DNA of 64,000 nucleotides, from contig PKFB01000031.1 in NCBI GenBank assembly GCA_002919305.1, positions 1 to 64,000 on the forward strand. Direction: 5' to 3'. Below the pieces are notes generated by a model. That model was not told the DNA's origin. It saw only the letters and a program-made list of their open reading frames with translations, and did not search any database. This document shows, one piece after another, positions 19,192-27,495 of the stretch. The translations under genes were made by a program, and so were the position numbers. The DNA is from Actinomycetales bacterium (GTDB lineage Bacteria > Actinomycetota > Actinomycetes > Mycobacteriales > Micromonosporaceae). Every line of letters begins with the position of its first letter. Positions within the stretch are counted from its first letter, which is position 1.

Positions 19192-19284
19192 GGCAGTGTG
19201 AGTCACATCGAACGGGGGTGGCCCCGTCGGTCGGTCCTGGCGTCCAGCACAATGCAGCCGTACGCCGTACGGAAGGGACCGGAC

Positions 19285-19725
19285 ATGATCGACCACCTGC
19301 CTGTCAACCACCGGCTCCGGGGACTGTACCGGGGACTGTCCGGCCTGTCCGGGCTGTACCTGGTGGTCTTCGGTGTGGTGGGTTACCTCCAAACCAGCGG
19401 TAACGACTTCTTCGACCCGTCCGGGGAGCGGGTACTCGGACTCACCACCAACCCGGCGTTCTCGGTGGCGTCGATCGTGCTCGGCGCGTTGGTCGTCCTG
19501 AGCGCCGTGATCGGACGCAACATCACCGTGGTGGGCCACATGGCGCTCGGCACGCTGATGGTCATCGGCGGGATAGTGATGCTTTTCCTGATCCCCAGCG
19601 ATGACAGCAATGTGGTGGCGGCTTCGGTCACCAATGTGGTGGTGTCCTTCGTGTTGGGGATGGTGATCCTCGCGGCCGGCTTGTACGGCCGGGTCGATTC
19701 CGGTGCCGCCAGCTCCGCCCACTGA
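19285..19725 (+). CDS. DUF4383 family membrane protein (copy 2)
   Basis: A paralogue of the gene at 18609. Its 146 residues have four membrane helices and the same landmarks: LPVNHRLRGLYR, LGLTTNPAFS, TNVVVSFVLGM. It lacks the long charged tail of copy 1. ATG 19285 is preceded by GGAAGGGA at a suitable distance; the upstream in-frame ATG at 19198 reads a non-conserved, non-hydrophobic leader. The two genes are probably a tandem duplication. Function unknown. Confidence 0.83.
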   Translation: MIDHLPVNHRLRGLYRGLSGLSGLYLVVFGVVGYLQTSGNDFFDPSGERVLGLTTNPAFSVASIVLGALVVLSAVIGRNITVVGHMALGTLMVIGGIVMLFLIPSDDSNVVAASVTNVVVSFVLGMVILAAGLYGRVDSGAASSAH

Positions 19726-19764
19726 AACTCGCGAAACCCAGGAAACCCCTCGCTGACATGTTGT

Positions 19765-19811
19765 GGCGCCCCGGGCTTCAGCGATACGTATCGTTGGAGC
19801 CCGAGGGCGCC
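19765..19811. terminator. Long bidirectional terminator
   Basis: A nearly complete inverted repeat of 47 bases: outer GGCGCCC with GGGCGCC, middle CGGGCT with AGCCCG, and inner CAGCGATAC with GTATCGTTG. It lies between the converging DUF4383 and tetR genes and can serve both strands. Confidence 0.75.
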
Positions 19812-19851
19812 GGGCATGCCGGACAAGTCGTGGCTGTCACATGGCGGCGGG

Positions 19852-20532
19852 TTAGACCCGGCGTGTGGTCAAGGCGGGTTTGGGGTCCAGATTGGACAAA
19901 CCGCGCCACGCCAGGTTGACCAGGTGCGCCGCCACCATCTCCTTACGGGGTTTGCGAACATCCAGCCACCAACGGCCAGTGAGCGCGACCATGCCGACGA
20001 GGGCTTGGGCGTACAATTCCGCCAACTTCGGGTCAAAGTTGCGTTCTTTAAACGCCCCGGCCAGGATGTGCTCCACCTGATGGGCCACATCATTGAGCAC
20101 ACTGCCGAAGCTGCCGGCGGCCGACATCACCGGTGAGTCCCGTACCAGGACCCGGAATCCGTCGGTTTCGGTTTCGATGTAGTCCAGGAGTGCCAACGCG
20201 GCCTGTTCGAGCAGTTCCCGGGGATGGCCCCCGGTTAACGCCGTGGTGATCCGATCCAAGAGGGCGCGTACCTCTCGGTCCACCACCACGGCGTACAGCC
20301 CTTCCTTGCCTCCGAAGTGCTCGTACACCACGGGCTTGGAGACCTTGGCACGGGCGGCGATCTCTTCAACGCTGGCCGCGTCAAACCCCCGTTCAGCGAA
20401 CAGCTGCCTGCCAATCATGATCAGCTGTTCGCGTCGCTGGGCGGATGACATTCGAACTCGTCCGGTGCCGCGTTTCCGGGAACTCCGGGCCGCGGTTGTC
20501 TGCGGCCTGGCGCCCGTTCCTGTTTCAGTCAC
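19852..20532 (-). CDS. TetR family transcriptional regulator
   Basis: A DNA-binding repressor type of 226 residues. A basic, disordered N-terminus (about 28 residues) precedes the TetR helix-turn-helix: RREQLIMIGRQLFAERGFDAASVEEIAARAKVS and then KPVVYEHFGGKEGLY, at about 33-80. The C-terminal ligand domain is variable. It starts 14 bases after the desaturase stop on the same strand, so it may be in that operon and control lipid desaturation. The GTG at 20532 lacks a ribosome site, but a TAACGT box seven bases upstream suggests an extra leaderless transcript. ATG 20451 (MSSAQRR) is the alternative start. It resembles Rv1019 in synteny. Confidence 0.88.
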   Translation of the reverse strand: MTETGTGARPQTTAARSSRKRGTGRVRMSSAQRREQLIMIGRQLFAERGFDAASVEEIAARAKVSKPVVYEHFGGKEGLYAVVVDREVRALLDRITTALTGGHPRELLEQAALALLDYIETETDGFRVLVRDSPVMSAAGSFGSVLNDVAHQVEHILAGAFKERNFDPKLAELYAQALVGMVALTGRWWLDVRKPRKEMVAAHLVNLAWRGLSNLDPKPALTTRRV

Positions 20533-20546
20533 TGGTTGAACGTTAC

Positions 20547-21626
20547 TCAGGCCGCACTCGTATCACGTGAGCGCCGTCGGACGTGAGGCTTGTTGAGGTT
20601 GTTGGAGCTCTTGTCGATCCGGAGCTTCTTGTCGCTGATCTTCAGTTTGGTCGCGAGTCGTTCCGCCTTGGGCCAGCGCACATCGTAGGCCCATCCGAAC
20701 CGTTCAAAGATCCAGATCAGACGGGCTGACAGATCGATCTGTCCTCGCAGCGCTCCATGCCGCGCACTGGTTGGATCGGCGTGGTGCATGTTGTGCCAGC
20801 TCTCCCCGAACGACAGGATCGCCAGCGGCCAGAAGTTCGCCGCCTGGTCTCCCTCCCGGGTCTGGAACGGCCGTTCACCCACCACATGGCAGATGGAGTT
20901 CACCGACCACGTGACGTGGTGCAGGAACGCCACACGCACCAGGCTGCCCCAGAAGAATGCGCTGACCATGCCCTGCCAGGACCAGGTCACCAACCCGCCG
21001 ATCAGCGCCGGCGCCGCCAGCGAGAACAGCACGTGGTAGGGGAATAGCCGGTCTATTCGCCGAATGTCGGGGTCTGCCAGCAGATCCGGAGCAAAGCGTT
21101 CCTTGTTGCTGGGCTCTCGGACGAAGAGCCACCCCACGTGCGCGTACCACAGGCCCTTGAGGATCGCCATCGGGTTGGTGCCGTACCGCCATGGCGAGTG
21201 CGGGTCACCTTCACGGTCGCTGAACATGTGGTGCCGTCGGTGGTCGGCGACCCACTGGATCACGTTGCCCTCCACCGACAGCTGGCCGGCGGAGGCGAGC
21301 GTGATCCGCAGCCAGCGCTTGGCCTTGAACGAGCCGTGTGTCAGATACCGGTGGAAACCCACAGTGACGCCGAAGCCGCTGACCAGGTAGAACACCACCG
21401 CGATCGTGACGTCAACCCAGGTCAGGCCCCAGCCCCAGGCCACCGGGACAGCAGCGATCAGAGCCAGGAACGGAATGACGATGACGGCCCACAGCAGGGC
21501 CTGGGAGACGGGCGAGACACGCCCGACGGTTAGGGGTTTGGGGGCGGGGAGAGAGGGATTTTGCTCGGTAGGTACTGATTGTCCAGCGGTTTTGACGGCA
21601 CGGGTGGCCGTGGGCGGTGGTGTCAT
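20547..21626 (-). CDS. Membrane fatty acid (acyl-CoA) delta-9 desaturase
   Basis: A di-iron membrane desaturase of 359 residues that puts a cis double bond into saturated acyl chains. The three histidine boxes are HRYLTH (92-97), HRRHH (129-133) and HNMHH (about 280), and there are four or more membrane helices. The GDPHSPWRYG segment is typical of stearoyl-CoA desaturase relatives such as mycobacterial DesA3. ATG 21626 is preceded by GAGAG. The electron donor is not encoded next to it. The adjacent tetR gene is the likely regulator. Confidence 0.92.
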   Translation of the reverse strand: MTPPPTATRAVKTAGQSVPTEQNPSLPAPKPLTVGRVSPVSQALLWAVIVIPFLALIAAVPVAWGWGLTWVDVTIAVVFYLVSGFGVTVGFHRYLTHGSFKAKRWLRITLASAGQLSVEGNVIQWVADHRRHHMFSDREGDPHSPWRYGTNPMAILKGLWYAHVGWLFVREPSNKERFAPDLLADPDIRRIDRLFPYHVLFSLAAPALIGGLVTWSWQGMVSAFFWGSLVRVAFLHHVTWSVNSICHVVGERPFQTREGDQAANFWPLAILSFGESWHNMHHADPTSARHGALRGQIDLSARLIWIFERFGWAYDVRWPKAERLATKLKISDKKLRIDKSSNNLNKPHVRRRSRDTSAA

Positions 21627-22102
21627 TGCTTCACTCTCGATCTACGATTTCCTACGCCTACGTCACCGTAACTTACGGCCTGCGTGCTTGCCCAGCGTTG
21701 CGCCGCAGGGACACGGCTGAAATTCCCGGAAACTCAGCGTCAAAACCTGGTGTGGCGGGAACCGCCCCATGGTTCTTTGGAGGCGGATCGTCCTAGTACC
21801 GGGACTGATGAGCCGCGATGATCGGCCTGCCCTCTCGCCTCAGGGGCGGCGCCGGCTACCATGACCGTGGCCGTCTCGCTGTCACGGTCCAGCAAGGGAG
21901 TGGCTTCACCGGTACATCACAGATGTCGCAATGACTGTTATGCGGCTTGTGGGTGAGTACGCCTCTCGGGAGAGTGATCAGGCCGGTGGAGCAGAACACG
22001 GTAGTGGGTGTTGAGCGCCGGGAACATCATGTGATGATGGAACGGTCCACTCCCGCCGGGACGGGATGCGGTGGTGTCGGACACGTCGTCTTGGCATCAC
22101 GA
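21627..22102. other. Intergenic region between desaturase and tRNA-Gln
   Basis: No gene is supported. It should hold the desaturase promoter (minus strand, near 21640-21720, the AT-richest part) and the tRNA promoter. A TTGAGC at about 22012 with ATGATG 17 bases on is a possible but weak match for the latter. Confidence 0.4.
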
Positions 22103-22173
22103 TGGGGTATGGTGTAACGGCAGCACTGGGGCCTTTGGAGCCCTCTGTCCAGGTTCGAATCCTGGTACCCCAG
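22103..22173 (+). tRNA. tRNA-Gln (anticodon UUG)
   Basis: The acceptor arm TGGGGTA pairs with TACCCCA, and the discriminator base is G. The D-arm contains GGTGTAACGGCAGC. The anticodon stem GGGGC/GCCCT encloses the loop CTTTGGA with TTG at positions 34-36, reading CAA and, by wobble, CAG. The T-arm is CCAGG-TTCGAAT-CCTGG. CCA is not encoded. The U1-A72 pair and the start TGGGGTA are characteristic of bacterial tRNA-Gln. Confidence 0.95.
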
Positions 22174-22815
22174 CTGTTCGTTTTCTGCAGTCGCCGACCT
22201 TCCTTTTGACTCCGCCCATCCAGAAAACGGGAGGAGAAGCCCTGGTCCTGGTGGCACCCGGTTGGTGTCGGTGGGTCGGCCCTGGTTAGAGTCCAGATCG
22301 ACCAGCGCGTAAGCCCGCGCCCCCAATCGTGCGGCGTCCAGCGAGGGAGAGCGCGAGCGAGCGGCGCGAGTGCGCGGAGCGGTCAATAGCTCCGGTGGAC
22401 TGTGAGGAAGAGCCGGACAGCGAACCGAACAGGCACGGCATCGGACTCGGAGGCCGGGCGGTAGGGCGTTGGGTGTGACACGGATGTCAGCGTCGGCTGG
22501 CCATGTGGACAAGGGACGGACCCCGGGGACACGACCGGTGAAACAAGCCCCGGTGGTTCACCGACGCGTACACCAAAAAGGCGCGTACCGACAACGTGGA
22601 TGCACACGATACCGGATCTGGTCTCCCGGGCCGGGACGCCTGATCATGGCGAAGTGTCCGACCAGGGCCGTGAAGGCTCCGATATTCGATCACATATCCG
22701 ATCACCGTCGTTCCCGACGAGGTACGCGTGGGTACTACGCGAGCGTCCGGCGCGGTGGATGGTCGGTGAACGCCTTATGCGGTGAGCGATCAGCGAGCGA
22801 TCGAGGAGACACAGA
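22174..22815. other. Long gene-free region upstream of glmU
   Basis: 640 bases with no supported gene; open frames here lack ribosome sites and codon bias. It contains a GAGCGAGC-rich patch near 22340-22380 and a 12-base imperfect direct repeat (ATATTCGATCAC 22682-22693, then ATATCCGATCAC 22694-22705). That repeat lies about 110 bases before glmU and could be a regulator site. No tRNA or clear RNA fold was seen beyond the tRNA-Gln. Confidence 0.45.
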
Positions 22816-24468
22816 GTGAGTCAGCCAGCCACGCGTACCGTCGTTGTCCTGGCCGCGGGTGAGGGCAAGCGGATGAAATCGGCTCTGCCGAAAGTGCTGC
22901 ATCCTCTGTTGGGACGTACGTTGGTGGGCCATGTTTTGGCCGCCGCCGCGGCGCTGGAGGCCGAGCGGACGGTCGTGGTGGTCGGGCATGGCGCGGACCA
23001 GGTGACCGCGCATCTGGCCGAGATCGCTCCACAGGCGCGGACCGTACGACAAGAGCAGCAGCTGGGGACCGGCCACGCCACCCGGATAGCTCTGGATGCG
23101 TTCCCCGAGATTGAGGGCACCGTGGTGGTGCTCAACGGGGATGTGCCGCTGCTGCGTTCCCAAACCCTGCAGGACCTGGTGGCGGAGCATGAGAGCAGCG
23201 GCAACGCCGCGACCGTGCTGACCGCTGAGGTGCCCGACCCCACCGGCCTGGGGCGGGTGATCCGGGACCAGGCCGGGCGCTTCACGGCGATCGTGGAAGA
23301 GCGGGATGCAACGGCGGAGCAACGAGCGGTCAACGAGATCAACGCTGGGGTGTACGCGTTTGACGCCGCGGTGCTGCGCCGGTTCCTCACTCGTCTGTCC
23401 TCCGCCAATGATCAGGGGGAGGAGTACCTGACCGACGTCATCGGCCTGTGTGTCGCTGATGGGCTACCGGTGGGTGCCCATCGGGCGAAGGACGCCACCG
23501 AGACCCTGGGCTGCAACGACCGCGCTGAGCTGGCCCGGTTGCGGGCCCTGCTGCGGGACCGGGTGAACCTGGCCTGGATGCGTGAGGGGGTCACCATGGA
23601 CGACCCGCTCACCACCTGGATCGACGTGACGGTCTCGCTGGCCCGTGACGTGATCTTGCGTCCGAACACCATCCTGCAGGGCTCTACCGTGGTGGCTGAG
23701 GGGGCCGAGATCGGGCCCGACACCACCTTGGTGAACACCGAGGTGGGCGCGGCCGCGCGCGTGGTGCGCGCGCACAGCGAGGGCGCCACGATCGGGGCGG
23801 AGTGCTCCGTGGGTCCCTACGCCTACTTGCGGCCGGGCGCCGTCCTGGCGCGTAAGGCGAAGATCGGGACCTACGTGGAGGTTAAGAACTCCGAGATTGG
23901 GGAGGGCACCAAGGTGCCTCACCTGACGTACGTGGGAGACGCCACGATCGGGGAGGGCACGAACATCGGCGCCGCGACGGTGTTCGTCAACTACGACGGG
24001 GTCTCCAAGCACCGGACGGTGATCGGTAGCTACTGCCGAACCGGAGCGGACAACATGTTCGTGGCCCCGGTGGAGGTCGGGGACGGGGCGTACACCGGTG
24101 CGGGGACCGTGGTGCGCCGGAACGTCCCGCCGGGTGCCCTGGCGGTATCCGGCGGACCGCAGAGGATTATTCCGGACTGGGTGCTGCGGCGCCGCGCGGG
24201 AACCCCGTCGGCGCTGGCGGCGGCCCGGGCTCTCGGAAACGGGGGTGGCGGAACTGGACAGGCCAGTGGTGTCGCGGACAGTGAGGTCCTGCAGGCTGAT
24301 GACAAGGACACCACGCGTACTGACGGCGGAAATCACCCTATCCGGGATGATGGGGTTGGTTTCCGGGACAACAGTGAGTTCTCTGACCAGACTGGAGATG
24401 GCCGGCCCGCCGCCGTGACAGGCGGAGGCGGATCGCCGGACGGATCCGGTCAGGGCTCGATCCGGTAG
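22816..24468 (+). CDS. glmU: Bifunctional GlcNAc-1-P uridyltransferase / GlcN-1-P acetyltransferase
   Basis: GlmU makes UDP-GlcNAc, the precursor for peptidoglycan and other glycans, in two cytosolic steps. The N-terminal uridyltransferase has VVLAAGEGKRMKSALPKVLH (residues about 9-28). The C-terminal acetyltransferase is a left-handed beta helix of hexapeptide repeats (about 255-460), including GTYVEVKNSEIGEGT and NIGAATVFVNYDG. At 550 residues it is longer than the usual 460-495. The extra 75 residues at the C-terminus are Gly/Asp/Ser-rich and look disordered. The GTG at 22816 has GAGGAG about seven to ten bases upstream. It heads the glmU-prs order common in actinobacteria. Confidence 0.96.
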   Translation: MSQPATRTVVVLAAGEGKRMKSALPKVLHPLLGRTLVGHVLAAAAALEAERTVVVVGHGADQVTAHLAEIAPQARTVRQEQQLGTGHATRIALDAFPEIEGTVVVLNGDVPLLRSQTLQDLVAEHESSGNAATVLTAEVPDPTGLGRVIRDQAGRFTAIVEERDATAEQRAVNEINAGVYAFDAAVLRRFLTRLSSANDQGEEYLTDVIGLCVADGLPVGAHRAKDATETLGCNDRAELARLRALLRDRVNLAWMREGVTMDDPLTTWIDVTVSLARDVILRPNTILQGSTVVAEGAEIGPDTTLVNTEVGAAARVVRAHSEGATIGAECSVGPYAYLRPGAVLARKAKIGTYVEVKNSEIGEGTKVPHLTYVGDATIGEGTNIGAATVFVNYDGVSKHRTVIGSYCRTGADNMFVAPVEVGDGAYTGAGTVVRRNVPPGALAVSGGPQRIIPDWVLRRRAGTPSALAAARALGNGGGGTGQASGVADSEVLQADDKDTTRTDGGNHPIRDDGVGFRDNSEFSDQTGDGRPAAVTGGGGSPDGSGQGSIR

Positions 24469-24469
24469 G

Positions 24470-24484
24470 TATCACGCGGTGATA
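24470..24484 (+). terminator. Small hairpin after glmU
   Basis: TATCAC and GTGATA form a 6-bp stem with loop GCG directly after the glmU stop. It is a weak stem with no T tract. Confidence 0.3.
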
Positions 24485-24592
24485 GTCGGCGGCTGACGCC
24501 CGGCTTTCCTCATCACCGTGAACCGTGACGCCGCCAAGGAAGTCGGAGATCCGGAAAGCGGTGAATCGGTAGGTATGCCTAGACCGGCGGGT

Positions 24593-24601
24593 TGTGATAA
24601 T
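24593..24601 (+). promoter_or_regulatory. Extended -10 promoter of prs
   Basis: TGTGATAAT fits an extended -10 element (TGN followed by GATAAT at 24596-24601). The start of transcription would be near 24608. No good -35 is seen. Confidence 0.45.
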
Positions 24602-24623
24602 AGCGAGGGGATCGTACACGTCG

Positions 24624-25604
24624 ATGGGCGGCATCGTGTCTGAAAACCGGAAAACCCTAATGCTTCTGTCTGGGCGGGCATACCCCGCCTTGGCGGAGGA
24701 GATCGGCCGTGAGCTAGGCGTGGAACCGACACCGACGGCCGCCTACGACTTCGCCAGCGGTGAGATCTTCGTCCGGTACAAGGAGTCGGTACGCGGGTCC
24801 GACGCGTTTGTGGTGCAGTCCATGACCTCGCCCATCAACCAGTGGTTGATGGAAGCGTTGATCATGGTGGACGCGCTTAAACGCGGATCGGCTAAACGTA
24901 TCACCGTGGTCCTGCCTTACTATCCGTACTCCCGCCAGGACAAAAAACACCGGGGCCGTGAGCCGATCTCCGCACGTCTGGTGGCTGATTTATTCAAGAC
25001 CGCCGGTGCTGACCGGATTCTCACCGTGGATCTACACACCGCCCAGATCCAAGGGTTCTTCGATGGGCCCGTGGATCATTTGTTCGCGTTGCAGATCCTC
25101 GCCGGCCACATCGAGCGCAAGTACGCCGGTCGAGAACTGACCGTGGTCGCCCCTGACTCGGGTCGAGTACGGGTGGCGGAACGGTGGACCGACCGGCTGG
25201 GCGGCTGTCCGCTGGCGTTCATCCACAAGACTCGTGACCCGCTCACTCCCAATCAAGTCGTGGCCAACCGGGTGGTCGGCGACGTGGAGGGGCGGGTCTG
25301 TTTGATCGTGGACGACATGATCGACACGGCCGGCACCATCACCAAGGCCGCGGATGTGTTGTTCGAGGCGGGTGCCGCTGAGGTGATCGCGGCGGCGACG
25401 CACGGTGTGTTGTCTGACCCGGCGACCGAACGGTTGAAGAACAGCCGGATCAGCGAGGTGGTGCTGACTAATACGTTGCCGATTCCTCCGGAGAAGCAAC
25501 TGGACAAGCTAACTGTGCTCTCCATCGCACCGTTGCTCGCTCGGGCCATCCGGGAAGTTTTTGATGACGGTTCGGTGACGACCTTGTTCGGTGGGCTCAG
25601 CTGA
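24624..25604 (+). CDS. prs: Ribose-phosphate pyrophosphokinase
   Basis: PRPP synthetase transfers pyrophosphate from ATP to ribose 5-phosphate, supplying nucleotide, His and Trp synthesis and decaprenyl-phosphoribose. It has the N-terminal NRKTLMLLSGRAYP, the ATP-site PYYPYSRQDKKHRGREPISA, the TVDLHTAQIQGFFDGPVDHL segment and the PRPP loop CLIVDDMIDTAGTI. ATG 24624 gives 326 residues; GTG 24636 (reading MSENRKTLML) fits the family N-terminus equally well. Both lie after the promoter at 24593. Neither has an ideal ribosome site. Confidence 0.96.
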   Translation: MGGIVSENRKTLMLLSGRAYPALAEEIGRELGVEPTPTAAYDFASGEIFVRYKESVRGSDAFVVQSMTSPINQWLMEALIMVDALKRGSAKRITVVLPYYPYSRQDKKHRGREPISARLVADLFKTAGADRILTVDLHTAQIQGFFDGPVDHLFALQILAGHIERKYAGRELTVVAPDSGRVRVAERWTDRLGGCPLAFIHKTRDPLTPNQVVANRVVGDVEGRVCLIVDDMIDTAGTITKAADVLFEAGAAEVIAAATHGVLSDPATERLKNSRISEVVLTNTLPIPPEKQLDKLTVLSIAPLLARAIREVFDDGSVTTLFGGLS

Positions 25605-25986
25605 GGCTGTCGCTCCAGTTTCGCGACGTACGGTTGTCTAGTCCGGGTTGTGAAACGGGAGATGGGGGACTGCGGTATAACCTGACGGTTCCATTGACAG
25701 GTTTCGGGGCCCCCCGAACGGGGAAGCGGGTACCGGGTAGACTGGTCCGGTTGCCACGGCGAGGGTGCTCTGCGAGTTCCGTCATCGACGCGGTGCTCTC
25801 AGCACGTACCCGCTGCCGTTGAGCACCGCAAACCCGTAGACGTCGGGGATTGTTCGTAGCCAGCCACTGGAGCGGCGCCCGATCCTGCTGGGATCGGGGG
25901 AACACGCCGGGTCTGGATGGGGACAAGCCTCGTTCGATCTATTAAGCCGCCCGATCTTCGCAGTAGTTTTTTGGAGGAGTACTCCC
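25605..25986 (+). promoter_or_regulatory. Long structured leader of rplY
   Basis: This 382-base gap has no gene. A hairpin (TTCGGGG, CC, CCCCGAA at 25703-25718) may end prs. TAGACT at about 25736-25741 is a possible -10 element. Then come two sets of competing stems. First, GCGGTGCTC (25790-25798) pairs with GAGCACCGC (25821-25829), while a second GGTGCTC copy at 25764-25770 could pair with the same partner. Second, GATCGGG (25892-25898) can pair with CCCGATC at 25878-25884 or with CCCGATC at 25950-25956, close to the ribosome site GGAGGAG (25973-25979). This suggests control of rplY by RNA folding. Confidence 0.45.
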
Positions 25987-26631
25987 GTGTCCGAGGTCCG
26001 TATCAGCGCCGAGCCCCGCACCGAGTTCGGCAAGGGTGGAGCCCGTCGTACCCGACGGGCGGGAAAAATTCCCGCCGTGCTGTACGGGCACGGCGAGAAG
26101 CCTAAGCACATTGCTTTGCCGGGCTTGGAGTTCGCCGCCCATCTGCGTCGGGGTGGCATGAACCAGTTGTTCCAGATCGAGATGCCTGACGGCACCAAGA
26201 CGCTCGCAGTGCCGAAGGCGCTGCAACGGGACCCGATCAAGGACACCATCGACCACGTCGATCTATTGATCGTTCGGCGTGGTGAGAAGGTCACCGTTGA
26301 GGTACCGGTCGTGCTGGTCGGGGAGCCGGCCAAGGACGGACTGGTAGTACACGACCTGGACACGCTCAGCCTTAGCGCTCCGGCCAACGCGCTTCCGGAG
26401 AGCATTGAGGTGTCGCTGGATGGGCTGGCGGTTGGCGCCCACATCACCGCCGGACAGGTGTCGCTGCCGGCGGGCGTGGAGCTGCTGACCGACCCTGACA
26501 CCACCGTGGTGACCGTGATCGCGGCGCCGACGGCGGCCCAGGTCAACGCTGAACTGGCCCAGGCTGAGGCCGAGGCGGGCATCGCGAAGCCCGAGTCCTC
26601 TGAGCAGGTCGCCGAGAAGGTGGAGGCCTAA
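25987..26631 (+). CDS. rplY: 50S ribosomal protein L25, Ctc form
   Basis: L25 binds 5S rRNA in the large subunit. This is the longer Ctc (general stress) form of 214 residues. The N-terminal 5S-binding domain is about 1-93 (RTEFGKGGARRTRRAGKIPA, VLYGHGEKPKHIALP), followed by the C-terminal beta domain (about 95-185) and an Ala/Glu-rich acidic tail. The GTG at 25987 follows a strong GGAGGAG about seven bases upstream. A long structured leader precedes it and pth follows by 115 bases, the usual actinobacterial order. Confidence 0.95.
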   Translation: MSEVRISAEPRTEFGKGGARRTRRAGKIPAVLYGHGEKPKHIALPGLEFAAHLRRGGMNQLFQIEMPDGTKTLAVPKALQRDPIKDTIDHVDLLIVRRGEKVTVEVPVVLVGEPAKDGLVVHDLDTLSLSAPANALPESIEVSLDGLAVGAHITAGQVSLPAGVELLTDPDTTVVTVIAAPTAAQVNAELAQAEAEAGIAKPESSEQVAEKVEA

Positions 26632-26638
26632 CAGCAGC

Positions 26639-26672
26639 ATCCACCCGCCGTGCCTGGCGCGGCCCGGTGGAT
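26639..26672 (+). terminator. Candidate terminator after rplY
   Basis: ATCCACC at 26639-26645 pairs with GGTGGAT at 26666-26672; a further CGCC/GGCG stem can form inside the loop. It starts seven bases after the stop codon. No T tract. Confidence 0.45.
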
Positions 26673-26746
26673 ACCGGGTGTGCGAGTATGAACGTCGTTG
26701 AGCCCGGTCCGTCCGGGTCGGAAGGTGACAGGACAAGGCTGGGAAG

Positions 26747-27334
26747 ATGTCCGATGTGTTCCTGATCGTCGGCCTGGGGAATCCTGGACCGACGTACGCC
26801 GGGAACCGCCATAACGCAGGTTTCATGGTCGCCGATCTGCTCGCGGAGCGGATCGGCGGCCGTTTCACCCGGCACGGCCGGACAGGGGCACAGGTGTGCC
26901 AGGGCCGCCTCGGTGGCCCTGGCGGGCCGGCCGTCGTGCTGGCCAAGCCGATGTCATATATGAATCTTTCTGGTGGCCCGGTGGCGGGTCTGGCCAGTTT
27001 CTATAAAGTCCCAATCGACCGAATCGTGGTTATTCACGATGAATTGGACTTGCCGTTTGGAACGCTCCGGTTGAAGGTCGGTGGTGGCGAAGGGGGCCAC
27101 AACGGCCTGAAATCGATCAGTAAATCGCTGGGGACCCGTGACTACATACGGGTCCGTTTTGGGGTCGGACGCCCACCTGGGCGAATGGATCCCGCGGTAT
27201 ACGTACTTCGCGATTTTTCCGCGGCAGAGCGGGAAGAGCTGGATCTCCTCATCGATCGCGCCGCTGACGCCGTGGAGGCGGTGACTCTTCACGGTGTGGA
27301 GTGGGCCCAGAATCGTTATCACGCGTCCGTGTAG
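26747..27334 (+). CDS. pth: Peptidyl-tRNA hydrolase
   Basis: Pth releases peptides from peptidyl-tRNAs that have dropped off the ribosome. In 195 residues it shows [19 protein letters not shown] with the catalytic His, [10 protein letters not shown] with the substrate-binding Asn, and [14 protein letters not shown] with the catalytic Asp, followed by [12 protein letters not shown]. Length and motifs are fully typical. The ATG at 26747 is preceded by AAGG at a reasonable distance. It is the last housekeeping gene before the polysaccharide block. Confidence 0.96.
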   Translation: MSDVFLIVGLGNPGPTYAGNRHNAGFMVADLLAERIGGRFTRHGRTGAQVCQGRLGGPGGPAVVLAKPMSYMNLSGGPVAGLASFYKVPIDRIVVIHDELDLPFGTLRLKVGGGEGGHNGLKSISKSLGTRDYIRVRFGVGRPPGRMDPAVYVLRDFSAAEREELDLLIDRAADAVEAVTLHGVEWAQNRYHASV

Positions 27335-27444
27335 CCGTCTATAGAACTGATCGCGCAAGGATATGACCGAAGATTCGATCCTTGACGCAGCCAGTTCCAC
27401 CATGCTCCAAAGTGCGGTAAACGAAACCCGTTACGATCTCTGTC

Positions 27445-27471
27445 GTTAACGCGTTGTTATACGTTGTTAAC
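27445..27471 (+). promoter_or_regulatory. Operator-like GTTAAC pair before the glycan-initiating gene
   Basis: Two copies of the palindrome GTTAAC (27445-27450 and 27466-27471) are 21 bases apart, two helical turns, in an AT-richer stretch containing TTGTTATAC. They overlap the likely promoter of the gene starting at 27496. A dimeric regulator could bind here. Confidence 0.4.
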
Positions 27472-27495
27472 TGGTAGTGCTGGCGAGGTGGATAA

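Noticed and set aside
22027-22512. Minus-strand open frame of 161 codons with a GYQDSNLDRG segment
   Set aside because: It is antisense to the tRNA-Gln gene; this peptide pattern is a well-known artefact of translating tRNA genes backwards, and it has no ribosome site or codon bias.
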